From DAIQNV01 sp036788215 (lineage in GTDB: Bacteria > Planctomycetota > Phycisphaerae > Phycisphaerales > UBA1924): DNA of 18,089 bases. Position 1 is the stretch's first letter, and the number at the start of each line of letters is the position of its first letter. The stretch is from assembly GCA_036788215.1 (NCBI GenBank), contig DAIQNV010000064.1, positions 1 through 18,089 of the forward strand, given 5' to 3'. Shown in pieces: positions 1 to 6,937 of the stretch. A program made the translations under genes and the position numbers. The notes beneath the pieces are model-generated. The model was given only the letters and a program-made list of their open reading frames with translations, was not told where the DNA came from and did not search any database.

Positions 1-59
1 CCAACCCCACCGCCGCGGGCGGACGCTTCGCGACGGGGCTGACGCCCAGCGAGGTCTGA
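1..59 (+). CDS. 3' end of an unidentified gene (partial)
   Basis: A frame open from the window edge ends with TGA at 57-59. The visible tail reads NPTAAGGRFATGLTPSEV, which is too short to assign to a family. It is treated as a real gene end because the strong hairpin at 83-115 lies just downstream, in the position expected of a terminator, and because the facing minus-strand gene ends at 141 on the other side of that hairpin. The alternative is that the frame is open by chance, which is common in such GC-rich DNA. Confidence 0.45.
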   Translation, partial: NPTAAGGRFATGLTPSEV

Positions 60-82
60 TCCCGCGAGACGCGGAGAAAAAG

Positions 83-115
83 ACAACGCCGGGCGTGATC
101 AGCGCCCGGCGTTGT
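83..115. terminator. Bidirectional intrinsic terminator between convergent genes
   Basis: A perfect 13-bp inverted repeat has arms at 83-95 and 103-115 with a 7-base loop. Read on the minus strand it is followed by a T-rich tail (TCTTTTTCT, complement of about 74-82). On the plus strand it runs into TTGTTCGTTT. It lies between the gene ending at 59 and the gene ending at 141, so it probably terminates both. Confidence 0.8.
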
Positions 116-140
116 TCGTTTGGCTCAGGCCGTCAGCCGA

Positions 141-923
141 TCAGGCGGCGCGACGGGCCGCGGGGCGGCTCGTGTTCGCGTTGAACTTGATCGTGCGGCT
201 GTTCGCGTTCGAGCGGGCGGTGGTCCGCTTCGCGACGGGCTTGTTCACGGGCTTGTTGGCGACGCGCTTCGCGGCGGGGCGCTTCGCGGCGGGCTTGTTC
301 ACCGTCTTGGTCACCGTCCGGGCCACGCGGGCGACGGGCTTGTTCGCGGCGCGCTTGGCAGCGGGGCGGGCGGTCGCGCGGGTCGCGGCCTTCCGGGCCG
401 GGGCTTTGCCAGACGCGGAGCGGGTCGAAGCGGCGCGGGCGGTGGTCTTGCGCCCCGAGGTCGCGCGGGCGGTGGTCGACCGCGTGCCGGTGGCGCGGGC
501 GGTGGTGCTGCGAGCGCCCGTCGTGCGAGCGCCGGTGGCGCGGGCGGTGGTCTTGCGGGCCGCGGGCTTGCGGGCGGTGGTGGTCCGAGAAGCGGTGGCA
601 CCGGTCGCCTTGCGGGTGGTCGTGGCCCGGCCGGTCGTGCGGGCGGTCGTCGAGCTGCTGGCCCGGCTGGTGCTGCGGCTGGTCGTGCTGCCGGAGCGGC
701 TCGTCGCGGGGCGGGCGGAGGCCGGGCGGGCCGACGAGGCGCGGGCGGTCGTCCGCTTGGCAGCGGGCTTCGACGCGGCGCGCTTCGCGGCCGGACGGGC
801 CGAAGCCCGCTTGGCCGCGGGGCGGCCGGTGCGGGAGGCGGTCGTGCCGGTCTTGGTGGTGGTGCGGGTGGTGGTGCGTCGGGTGGTGCCGGTGCGGCGG
901 GTCGAGGTGCGGTTGGTTGCCAT
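141..923 (-). CDS. Histone-H1-like, Ala/Arg/Thr/Lys-rich DNA-binding protein
   Basis: The product is 260 aa. It is made almost entirely of Ala, Arg, Thr, Ser, Lys, Pro and Gly in short degenerate repeats such as RPAAKRA, RTTARKPA, ARATGTRSTT and NKPVAKR. No Asp or Glu is visible anywhere, and Leu, Tyr, Trp, Cys, His and Gln also appear absent, so it should be strongly basic and unfolded. The only less repetitive part is the C-terminal tail, about residues 238-260 (SNANSRTIKFNANTSRPAA). This composition matches the bacterial H1-like group (chlamydial Hc2 type, also found in planctomycetes), whose members bind and compact DNA; the role here is inferred. The ATG at 923 has GGAG 9 bases upstream, and the open frame above it is not repetitive, so it was excluded. 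The gene is divergent from DAHP synthase and ends at the 83-115 terminator. Confidence 0.8.
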   Translation of the reverse strand: MATNRTSTRRTGTTRRTTTRTTTKTGTTASRTGRPAAKRASARPAAKRAASKPAAKRTTARASSARPASARPATSRSGSTTSRSTSRASSSTTARTTGRATTTRKATGATASRTTTARKPAARKTTARATGARTTGARSTTARATGTRSTTARATSGRKTTARAASTRSASGKAPARKAATRATARPAAKRAANKPVARVARTVTKTVNKPAAKRPAAKRVANKPVNKPVAKRTTARSNANSRTIKFNANTSRPAARRAA

Positions 924-952
924 GATTGGAATCTCCATCGTCCGTGAGGGTC

Positions 953-978
953 CCGCCGGATCGGTTTCCTCCCGGCGG
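953..978 (-). promoter_or_regulatory. Inverted repeat upstream of the histone-like gene
   Basis: Arms CCGCCGG (953-959) and CCGGCGG (972-978) form a perfect 7-bp stem with a 12-base loop, 30 bases upstream of the histone-like start. It could be a hairpin in the mRNA leader or an operator. No clear -10/-35 pair was identified in the 271-base divergent spacer 924-1194. Confidence 0.3.
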
Positions 979-1102
979 ATCATCCGTGCGTATGAGCGTC
1001 CGACGGCAGACTTGGCCGCCGGATAACCGCTCGCGTATCGGCCCGTGTTTCGGCTTTCATCACCCGACTCCGCAAAAACAGACCATCTGTTGCGATCAGG
1101 GT

Positions 1103-1114
1103 GCAAAAGTTTGC
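1103..1114. promoter_or_regulatory. Small palindrome upstream of DAHP synthase
   Basis: GCAAA-AG-TTTGC is a perfect short palindrome in a relatively A/T-rich patch 80 bases before the DAHP synthase start. It may be an operator or part of the promoter. The arms are only 5 bp, so this is tentative. Confidence 0.2.
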
Positions 1115-1194
1115 GCATTCGGGCCGATGCGGTCGCTACCGTTGCCCCGTTCCGACCTTCCCGCGCAGCGCCGCCGATGCACCGAGAGCAGACG

Positions 1195-2646
1195 ATGACC
1201 CCCGCCAAGCCCACCTCCAAGTTCGCCCCGAAGCCCGCGACCGACCAGGCGGGGCACGCCCACCACGCCAGCCTGGCCGGCTGGTCGCCCGAGTCCTGGC
1301 GGGCGAAGCTCGCGGCCCAGCAGACGCGGTACGACGACCGCGAAGCGGTCGAGCGGGCGGCGGGGAAGCTCAGGAGTCTGCCCCCCCTGGTGACGAGCTA
1401 CGAGATCGAGTCGCTCAAGCACGAGATCGCGCAGGCCCAGCGGGGCGAGCGGTTCGTGCTGCAGGGGGGCGACTGCGCCGAGACGCTGGACGACTGCCGG
1501 CCCGAGCCCATCACCAACAAGCTCAAGATCCTGCTGCAGATGTCGCTGGTCCTCATCCATGGGCTGCGTCGCCCGGTGACGCGGGTCGGCCGGTTCGCGG
1601 GCCAGTACGCCAAGCCCCGCTCGAGCCCCACCGAACGGGGCGTCATCGATACGCCCGACGGGCCCGTCGAGGTCGAGCTGCCCAGCTACTTCGGGGACCT
1701 CGTGAACCGAGCCGAGTTCTCCGCCGACGCCCGCAGGCCCGACCCGCACCTCATGGTCCGGGGCTACCAGCACGCCGCGATGACGCTGAACTTCATCCGC
1801 TCGCTCTTGGACGGGGGCTTCGCGGATATCCACCACCCCGAGCACTGGGAGCTGGGGTTTCTGTCCCATGCGGACCTGACGCCCGAGCAGCGTGAGCAGT
1901 ACCAGGCGATGTCGCGCGAGCTCGCCCATGGGCTGGCGTTCATGGAGGCCCTGGGCGAGGGCGTGATCGACGGGCTGAAGCAGGTCCGCTTCTACACGAG
2001 CCACGAGGGGCTGAACCTCATCTATGAGTCCGCCCAGACCCGGCGCGTCCCCCGACGCCCGGGCTGGTACGACCTGACCACTCACCTCCCGTGGATCGGC
2101 GAGCGGACCCGCCAGATCGACGGGGCCCATGTCGAGTTCTTCCGGGGGATCGCCAACCCGGTGGGCGTGAAGGTCGGCCCCTCCGCCGACCCGGCGGATG
2201 TCCTCGCGCTGCTGGACCGGCTCAACCCGACCCGCGAGCCCGGCAAGATCGTCCTCATCGCCCGCATGGGCGCCAAGAAGGTCGAGGAGCGCCTGCCCCC
2301 CATCGTCCAGGGCATCGACGCGGGCGATCACCCCGTCCTCTGGGTCTGCGACCCCATGCACGGGAACGGCATCCAGACCCCCGGCGGGATCAAGACCAGG
2401 AGCTTCGACGACATCCTGCACGAGATCGAGGCGACGCTCGACATCCACCGCGCCAGCGGCACCTGGCTCGGGGGCGTGCACTTCGAATTGACCGGCGAGG
2501 ACGTCACCGAGTGCGTGGGCGGCGCCCATGGGCTCGACGAGCAGGACCTCTCGCGGAACTACGTCAGCCTCTGCGACCCGCGCCTGAACTACGAGCAGAG
2601 CCTCGAGCTCGCCTTCCTGCTGGCCCGGAAGCTCCGCGAAGCGTGA
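1195..2646 (+). CDS. Class II 3-deoxy-D-arabino-heptulosonate 7-phosphate synthase
   Basis: The product is 483 aa and is cytoplasmic. It condenses phosphoenolpyruvate and erythrose 4-phosphate into DAHP, the first step of the shikimate pathway to aromatic amino acids. The class II (plant and Mycobacterium type) signature runs along its whole length: QGGDCAET near 90-97, VTRVGRFAGQYAKPRSSPTE at 128-147, YTSHEGLNLIYE at 267-278, VGVKVGPSADP at 323-333, VLIARMGAKK at 353-362, CDPMHGNGI at 385-393 and HFELTGEDVTEC at 429-440. By family alignment the metal ligands are Cys94, His389, Glu431 and Asp461, and all are present. Length is typical. The start at 1195 has a weak GAGAG upstream; the in-frame ATG at 1177 and codons back to 1045 add only unconserved sequence. 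No terminator was seen after the stop. It probably stands alone; feedback control cannot be read from the sequence. Confidence 0.95.
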   Translation: MTPAKPTSKFAPKPATDQAGHAHHASLAGWSPESWRAKLAAQQTRYDDREAVERAAGKLRSLPPLVTSYEIESLKHEIAQAQRGERFVLQGGDCAETLDDCRPEPITNKLKILLQMSLVLIHGLRRPVTRVGRFAGQYAKPRSSPTERGVIDTPDGPVEVELPSYFGDLVNRAEFSADARRPDPHLMVRGYQHAAMTLNFIRSLLDGGFADIHHPEHWELGFLSHADLTPEQREQYQAMSRELAHGLAFMEALGEGVIDGLKQVRFYTSHEGLNLIYESAQTRRVPRRPGWYDLTTHLPWIGERTRQIDGAHVEFFRGIANPVGVKVGPSADPADVLALLDRLNPTREPGKIVLIARMGAKKVEERLPPIVQGIDAGDHPVLWVCDPMHGNGIQTPGGIKTRSFDDILHEIEATLDIHRASGTWLGGVHFELTGEDVTECVGGAHGLDEQDLSRNYVSLCDPRLNYEQSLELAFLLARKLREA

Positions 2647-2824
2647 ACATCAATCGGTGTACAGTTCTGCTTTGCAACGAGACTTAGCGGGTCGACGATA
2701 CCACGAGAGCGGTCTCCCTACCATTTTGCTAATATATTATCGCATCTTCACGATTTTCTAATACTCATGGAATTTTAAGTATGCATTATCGGACTTACTT
2801 TGATGAATCAGCCCAAAGATCAAC

Positions 2825-2866
2825 ACATGCCTGCGATCACGCTTGATCATCGGGAACACGGCATGT
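2825..2866. promoter_or_regulatory. Nested inverted repeat before the secreted EF-hand gene
   Basis: Outer arms ACATGCC (2825-2831) and GGCATGT (2860-2866) enclose a second perfect repeat, GATCA (2835-2839) and TGATC (2844-2848). It lies 50 bases before the start at 2916, at the end of a notably A/T-rich intergenic stretch (about 2720-2820) that probably holds the promoter. It could be a folded leader RNA or an operator; the sequence does not decide. Confidence 0.3.
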
Positions 2867-2915
2867 ACCGTCAACCGATCATCGTGCGAGCAATTTGCTA
2901 TAGCGGAGTCCTGTA

Positions 2916-4598
2916 ATGCGTTTAATCGGTGCGTACACAGCTTTGGTGTTTGCTTCGCACGCCGGTGCCCAATTCTCCGGTGTCCCTTTCGAGGTCATCG
3001 CCCAGAGTTCACAGCCGCCTCCGGGGTCCAGTTCCCAAGTCTTCGATCCGTTCGGGCTCCTCAGCGCCACCGTCGGTCCGAATCGGTCGGTGGCTTTCGT
3101 ATGGCAATCCTACAGCAGCGACTTCTCAGAGAGCTTCTTCAACTCCTATGTCCGCATGCAAGGCGATGAACTCAGCACGCTGCCTGTCGACGGTATCGTG
3201 CCGAATCAAACTTTTTCAGGTCTTGAGGCAGCCCGTATTGACACTGAGAACCGTATTCACTTGATCGGGTTCGCGTTCGGCAACGAGCCCTTTGCGGCGG
3301 CGACAGCCCCGGACGGGGTCGGCGCCGCAAGCGTCTACTACAGGGGAAACGATCCGCTGCCCAACAGCGGCGGCGTTGCGCCCGGTTCCTACCCGCAAAT
3401 CTTTGGGCGGCCCAACATCAACGGTGAGTTTGCGATCAACGCCGTCGAGTTTGGCCCTACAGGCACCATCGGTGTCTCCTGGCTCGCGACCCCGGAGGGA
3501 CCGACCAATGTCTTCACCAACGGCACGGAGCTCTTTCCAGGTACCGGGATAAGTGTGGAGCAGCCAACGGGAATCGGCCGGAATGCCTCACGCACGATCC
3601 TCGGCCTCGCCGCAACAGGGTTCATCATTCCAGGAGAGCCGGGTGCCGCGGACTCGGACGCGATCGCTCTCCTCGACAGCCGCGTCCCGTACCAGGACAC
3701 GGTTGTTGTCGATCGGGGCGAAACATACCCCGGCTTTGATGGACGCAGCTATCGAGTCGACAGCTTGAATACCAATTTCTTCAGCGGTCTGGAGAACTTC
3801 GAGATTTCCGACCGCAACGCTGTCGTGCGTGGTTCTGTTAGCGTGAACGGTCAGCCCGCCGACAGCGAAGTCGCCCTACTTTTGGACAGCGTCTACGGAC
3901 CGCGCGTCATACTCGTCCCCGGGCTCGTGATACCCGGATCCGACAAAGTACTCAGGGGGATCTCGCAGGCTCTGCTCAGCGATGACGGGAACCGCCTGTT
4001 CTTGCAAGTTTTCGTCGATGACGGAGAGGATGCGTTGCTCCTCGCGGATCTCAACGAGCTGACCGAATACCCGGTCTTCTCAGCGCTCGCGTTTTCAGAT
4101 GTCGCGCAGGGTGGCCCGGGTGGACTCGCCGGTGGGATAACGAGCGACGGGCGATTCTTCTATGCTTTCACTGACTTCCTGAACGCTGACCCCTTCTTTG
4201 ACCAGCAGGTCTACGCTGAAGACGGCTACCACCGGCTGCGTCGCGTCGTCGGATTCGGCGACACGCTGGATCTTGACGGCCCCGGTGGTTCCGGGCTGTC
4301 CGTCGTGGGCAATGCCTCGCTCGCGAGCCTGCGTGGGCAGCCCGCCACAAACGCCTGCGGGAGTATTCTCGTAACTGGTGCGGTCGGTGTTAGCAACAAT
4401 CAGCCAAACGGCGTGTTGCTTCGCTACGACCTACCCCATCCCGATCGGGACTGTTCGGGCGACTTGGATGACACCGATGTGCTCCGTTTCATTCAGGAGC
4501 AGGCTCTGAACGACCCAACGACCGACGCCAACGCGGACGGGCAGCTAAACTTCTTTGACACGCTTGTCCAGTTGGAAACCGTCGACTCGAAACGGTGA
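2916..4598 (+). CDS. Secreted repeat protein with C-terminal dockerin-like EF-hand pair
   Basis: The product is 560 aa. Residues 1-19 form a signal peptide (MRLIGAYTALVFASHAGA) with probable cleavage near AGA-Q, so the protein is exported. The body is beta-rich. It shows loosely repeated blocks around motifs such as VVDRGETYPGFDG, ILVPGLVIPGSDK and VVGFGDTLDLDG, which suggests a repeat or propeller fold. The C-terminus has two calcium-loop-like segments, DRDCSGDLDDTD (510-521) and DANADGQLNFFD (537-548). This arrangement resembles dockerin type I and the EF-hand tails common on planctomycete surface proteins. The start at 2916 has GGAG 7 bases upstream. Base composition is visibly less GC-rich than its neighbours, both in the gene and more so in the 269 bases before it, which may mean transfer or relaxed selection. 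Substrate and partner are unknown; no catalytic motif was recognised. Confidence 0.75.
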   Translation: MRLIGAYTALVFASHAGAQFSGVPFEVIAQSSQPPPGSSSQVFDPFGLLSATVGPNRSVAFVWQSYSSDFSESFFNSYVRMQGDELSTLPVDGIVPNQTFSGLEAARIDTENRIHLIGFAFGNEPFAAATAPDGVGAASVYYRGNDPLPNSGGVAPGSYPQIFGRPNINGEFAINAVEFGPTGTIGVSWLATPEGPTNVFTNGTELFPGTGISVEQPTGIGRNASRTILGLAATGFIIPGEPGAADSDAIALLDSRVPYQDTVVVDRGETYPGFDGRSYRVDSLNTNFFSGLENFEISDRNAVVRGSVSVNGQPADSEVALLLDSVYGPRVILVPGLVIPGSDKVLRGISQALLSDDGNRLFLQVFVDDGEDALLLADLNELTEYPVFSALAFSDVAQGGPGGLAGGITSDGRFFYAFTDFLNADPFFDQQVYAEDGYHRLRRVVGFGDTLDLDGPGGSGLSVVGNASLASLRGQPATNACGSILVTGAVGVSNNQPNGVLLRYDLPHPDRDCSGDLDDTDVLRFIQEQALNDPTTDANADGQLNFFDTLVQLETVDSKR

Positions 4599-4678
4599 GG
4601 GTTGCTCGTCATTGACATCCGACTGCCATCACGCGATCGAGGATGTACGGATCGTTGCGAATAAAGGTGGTGGGTCCC

Positions 4679-4710
4679 AAAACGAAAGAACGCCACGCAG
4701 GATCGCTGCG
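4679..4710 (-). terminator. Possible terminator of the 97-aa gene
   Basis: CGCAG (4696-4700) and CTGCG (4706-4710) form a 5-bp stem with a 5-base loop. On the minus strand a T-rich run, TTCTTTCGTTTT (complement of 4679-4690), follows five bases after it. It sits 37 bases past the stop of the minus-strand gene. The stem is short, so the call is weak. Confidence 0.35.
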
Positions 4711-4747
4711 GAGCGTCGGTGTCCGTGCCCCTGCTCGTGTCGCCCGG

Positions 4748-5041
4748 TCAGGCGGCGCGGGGTCCGTCGTCCTCGGGGTCGTACCGCCAGGCCCGCATGG
4801 GGATGGGGTCGAAGGCCTCGAGCTGGTTGTTCAGGTCGTCGAGCTTGGCCTGCACATGGGCCAGGGCCTTCTCGACCTCGCGCTCCGCGGAGCCCGACAT
4901 CGGGTCGAGCCGGCCAGCGCCGCGACCCGGGGCAGAGCCCAGGGTGGGGCCCGGGGTGGGGCCCGCGTCGTCCCGGCGTCCGGGGAAGGGGATGGGGCTC
5001 GGGGGAGCCCAGTCGTCGTTGGTGAGTCGCAGTTGAACCAT
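4748..5041 (-). CDS. Small conserved-looking protein of unknown function (97 aa)
   Basis: The family is not recognised. Three parts are visible. Residues 1-20 read MVQLRLTNDDWAPPSPIPFP. Residues 21-48 are a Gly/Pro-rich linker. Residues 50-77 (SAEREVEKALAHVQAKLDDL and following) look like one amphipathic or coiled-coil helix, followed by an acidic tail, MRAWRYDPEDDGP. There is no signal peptide or membrane segment, so it should be cytoplasmic; the single helix suggests oligomerisation or a partner protein. The start is set by a very good Shine-Dalgarno, GGGAGG at 5050-5055, with 8-base spacing; the longer upstream frame (to 5149) has no such site. The gene stands alone: the next gene upstream on its strand (plsY) ends 379 bases away. 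Confidence 0.7.
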   Translation of the reverse strand: MVQLRLTNDDWAPPSPIPFPGRRDDAGPTPGPTLGSAPGRGAGRLDPMSGSAEREVEKALAHVQAKLDDLNNQLEAFDPIPMRAWRYDPEDDGPRAA

Positions 5042-5419
5042 CGCGTCAACCTCCCTGTGAAGCGATGCGGGGCACGCACGCGTTGGAACCATCGATTCCA
5101 ACCGGCCCCAGGACCGCGAGATCCGTCTCGCGGGGGGTCCTTCGCCCAACGAATGGAGCGAAGCGAGAAACCTGGCAAGGACGAAGCAGGTCCGCTTTCC
5201 CTTAGCCGCACTGTCTATCGGCGTGAAACAGGCGTGAGACTCAGTTCATCGCCCGGGCGAGCGAACGGCGCCCTTTATGCGGACCGCACAATCGACGATT
5301 GCGCCGCATTCCTCCCCCGTTTGGCGGGTTCCCGGCATGAACCGCTTGCCGAAGGGGCGATCGGTGGCCCCGGAGTAGGGCCCCCTACCTAGGGCATAGC
5401 GCCCGGTCCCCCGGGGAAG
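5042..5419. other. 378-base gene-free region with several palindromes
   Basis: No convincing gene on either strand. It separates the end of plsY (5420) from the start of the 97-aa gene (5041), both minus strand, so it should hold the plsY terminator and the promoter and leader of the small gene. Visible structures are GTTGGAA/TTCCAAC (5082-5088 and 5096-5102), CCGCGAGA/TCTCGCGG with loop TCCG (5114-5121 and 5126-5133, with outer GGA/TCC pairing at 5111-5113 and 5138-5140), a near-perfect 19-base palindrome centred on CAATCG-A-CGATTG (5286-5304), and overlapping TAGGG/CCCTA/TAGGG elements (5376-5394). Confidence 0.5.
5050..5055 (-). promoter_or_regulatory. Ribosome binding site fixing the 97-aa start
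   Basis: Minus strand GGGAGG lies 8 bases before the ATG at 5041. It is the strongest Shine-Dalgarno noticed in the window and is the main reason for choosing this start over the longer open frame. Confidence 0.75.
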
Positions 5420-6196
5420 TCACCCGACCTCCGCCTCCACAGCCCCTGCCTTGTCCCGCTTGCGGGCGCCCACCTTGGGCTCCGTGCCCTCAGCGAGGCG
5501 GGCGAGGTTGGCCCGGTGCTTCCAGATCACGAAGGCCGCCAGGACGCCGGTCAGCACCACCCAGGGCCAGCGGACCGGCTCGGGGACCGACTGGGCGGTC
5601 GACAGGACCTCGAAGCGCCCGCCCGGCGCTGCGTCCGCGTTGGTCCGCTGGACGCCCGTCGCGACGAGGCTGAAGAGGTGCCAGGTCCAGATCGGGAGCG
5701 TCCCCGCAGCGAGGACGGACGCGAGCCCGACATAGCGCCACAGCCCGAGGGCCCCCAGGAAGACCGCGAGCGAGCCCAGGGCGGGCACCGTCAGCACCGG
5801 GAAGACGCCCAGCAGGGCCCCGAGCCCGGTCGCGACGCCCTTGCCCCCCTTGAACCCGACCCAGGGGCTGAACATGTGCCCGAGGACGGGGGCCGCGACG
5901 ACCAGGAGCCACAGGCCCGCGTCCCCCGGCGCCAGGTCGAAGGCGGCCCGGCCCATGGAGCCGGTCGCGAGCCCGAAGCCCACCGTGGCCAGGGCGCCCT
6001 TCAGGGCGTCGAGGGCGAAGCAGATCATGAACCACTTGAAACCCAGGGCCCGGCCCAGGTTGGTCGCGCCGACGTTCTTCGAGCCCACGGTGCGCACATC
6101 GATCCCGTTGGCCTTGCCCAGCAGGAGCGCGAAGGGGATCGAGCCCAGGAGCAGGCCCCCGATGCCAAAGACGAGCGCCGCCAACTGGTAACTCAT
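5420..6196 (-). CDS. plsY: Glycerol-3-phosphate acyltransferase PlsY
   Basis: The product is 258 aa, an integral membrane enzyme of the inner membrane. It moves the acyl group from acyl-phosphate to sn-glycerol 3-phosphate, giving lysophosphatidate, the first acylation of phospholipid synthesis. The three PlsY motifs are present: GSIPFALLLGK (18-28), SKNVGATNLGRALG (39-52) and GHMFSPWVGFKGGKGVATGLG (106-126). The typical C-terminal WKHRANLARLAEGTEPKVG is at 225-243. Several hydrophobic helices cover the rest. At 258 aa it is longer than the usual 200 or so. The extra length comes from a loop at about 180-208 between the last helices and a charged tail after 243. Its ATG overlaps the tmk stop (ATGA, 6193-6196), so it is translationally coupled and last in the operon. 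Confidence 0.95.
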   Translation of the reverse strand: MSYQLAALVFGIGGLLLGSIPFALLLGKANGIDVRTVGSKNVGATNLGRALGFKWFMICFALDALKGALATVGFGLATGSMGRAAFDLAPGDAGLWLLVVAAPVLGHMFSPWVGFKGGKGVATGLGALLGVFPVLTVPALGSLAVFLGALGLWRYVGLASVLAAGTLPIWTWHLFSLVATGVQRTNADAAPGGRFEVLSTAQSVPEPVRWPWVVLTGVLAAFVIWKHRANLARLAEGTEPKVGARKRDKAGAVEAEVG

Positions 6197-6927
6197 GCCC
6201 GCGCCCCTCCCACGCGATCGCCCGCGCCGTCGCTCATCGAGGCCAGCCGGTCAGCCAACGTCCTGATCAGGCTCTGGAAGACGCGGTCCTCATCCTGCGA
6301 CGCGTCGATGACGAGGTGGCGGTCGGGCTCCGCCTCCGCCTGCGCGAGGTACCCCTCCCGCACGCGCTTGTGGAAGGCCCGGCCCTTGGCCTCCATCCGG
6401 TCGAGCAGGGGGTTGAGGCGCTCCGAGGCGGCATCCGCGTCGAGGTCGAACAGGATCACGAGGTGGGGGCGGACGCCCCCCGTCGCGATCGCAGCCGCCC
6501 TGAGGATGTCCTCGCGGGGCAGGCCCCCCGCGGTGCCCTGGTAGGCGAGGGTGGAGCTGACGAAGCGGTCGGCGAGGACGCACCGCCCCTGTTCGAGGGC
6601 GGGCAGGATGCGCTGCTCGACGAGCTGGGCGCGGCTCGCCATATAGAGAAGCATCTCGCAGCGGACGCTCATCTCCTCATCGGAGTGCTCGAGCAGGGCG
6701 GCGCGGATCTTCTCGCCCACGTCGGTCCCGCCGGGCTCGCGGACCTCGCAGGGCGTGAGCCCCGCTGCTCGGCACCCCGCAGCGAACCGGCGGAGCTGCG
6801 TGCTCTTGCCCGAGCCATCGGGCCCGTCGAAGACGAGGAACCGGCCCCCGAGGGCGTCGGCGAGGGCCCTCGGGATCGGCTTTGCGGGCTTGCGCCCCCC
6901 GTCGGTGTCGAACAGCCCGTCGGTCAT
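6193..6927 (-). CDS. tmk: Thymidylate kinase
   Basis: The product is 244 aa and is cytoplasmic. It phosphorylates dTMP to dTDP with ATP, an essential step in making dTTP. The P-loop GPDGSGKST lies at 35-43, the substrate motif REPGGT at 63-68, DRFVSSTLAYQG at 120-131 and a LID-like segment RMEAKGRAFHKRVREGY at 177-193. An N-terminal extension of about 27 residues precedes the first beta strand (RFLVFDG); the catalytic domain has normal length. The Shine-Dalgarno is weak, consistent with coupling to the gene ending only 10 bases upstream. It overlaps plsY by 4 bases. Joining dTMP and phospholipid enzymes in one operon says nothing special about function. Confidence 0.95.
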   Translation of the reverse strand: MTDGLFDTDGGRKPAKPIPRALADALGGRFLVFDGPDGSGKSTQLRRFAAGCRAAGLTPCEVREPGGTDVGEKIRAALLEHSDEEMSVRCEMLLYMASRAQLVEQRILPALEQGRCVLADRFVSSTLAYQGTAGGLPREDILRAAAIATGGVRPHLVILFDLDADAASERLNPLLDRMEAKGRAFHKRVREGYLAQAEAEPDRHLVIDASQDEDRVFQSLIRTLADRLASMSDGAGDRVGGARA

Positions 6928-6937
6928 CGGGGGCAGT

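Noticed and set aside
112..1026. Plus-strand frames opposite the histone-like gene, and a minus-strand 96-aa frame at 311-601
   Set aside because: Complement or frame-shifted reading of a repetitive Ala/Arg gene gives repetitive products by default. The minus-strand frame from 923 has a ribosome site, sensible composition and a terminator after it.
1096..2529. A 477-aa minus-strand frame opposite DAHP synthase
   Set aside because: The plus strand encodes a full class II DAHP synthase with all metal ligands. The antisense product has no recognisable domain.
4643..5392. A 249-aa plus-strand frame over the 97-aa gene and its upstream region
   Set aside because: It has no ribosome site and no domain, and it runs through several palindromes. 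The minus-strand gene has a near-ideal Shine-Dalgarno and terminates near a T-rich hairpin.
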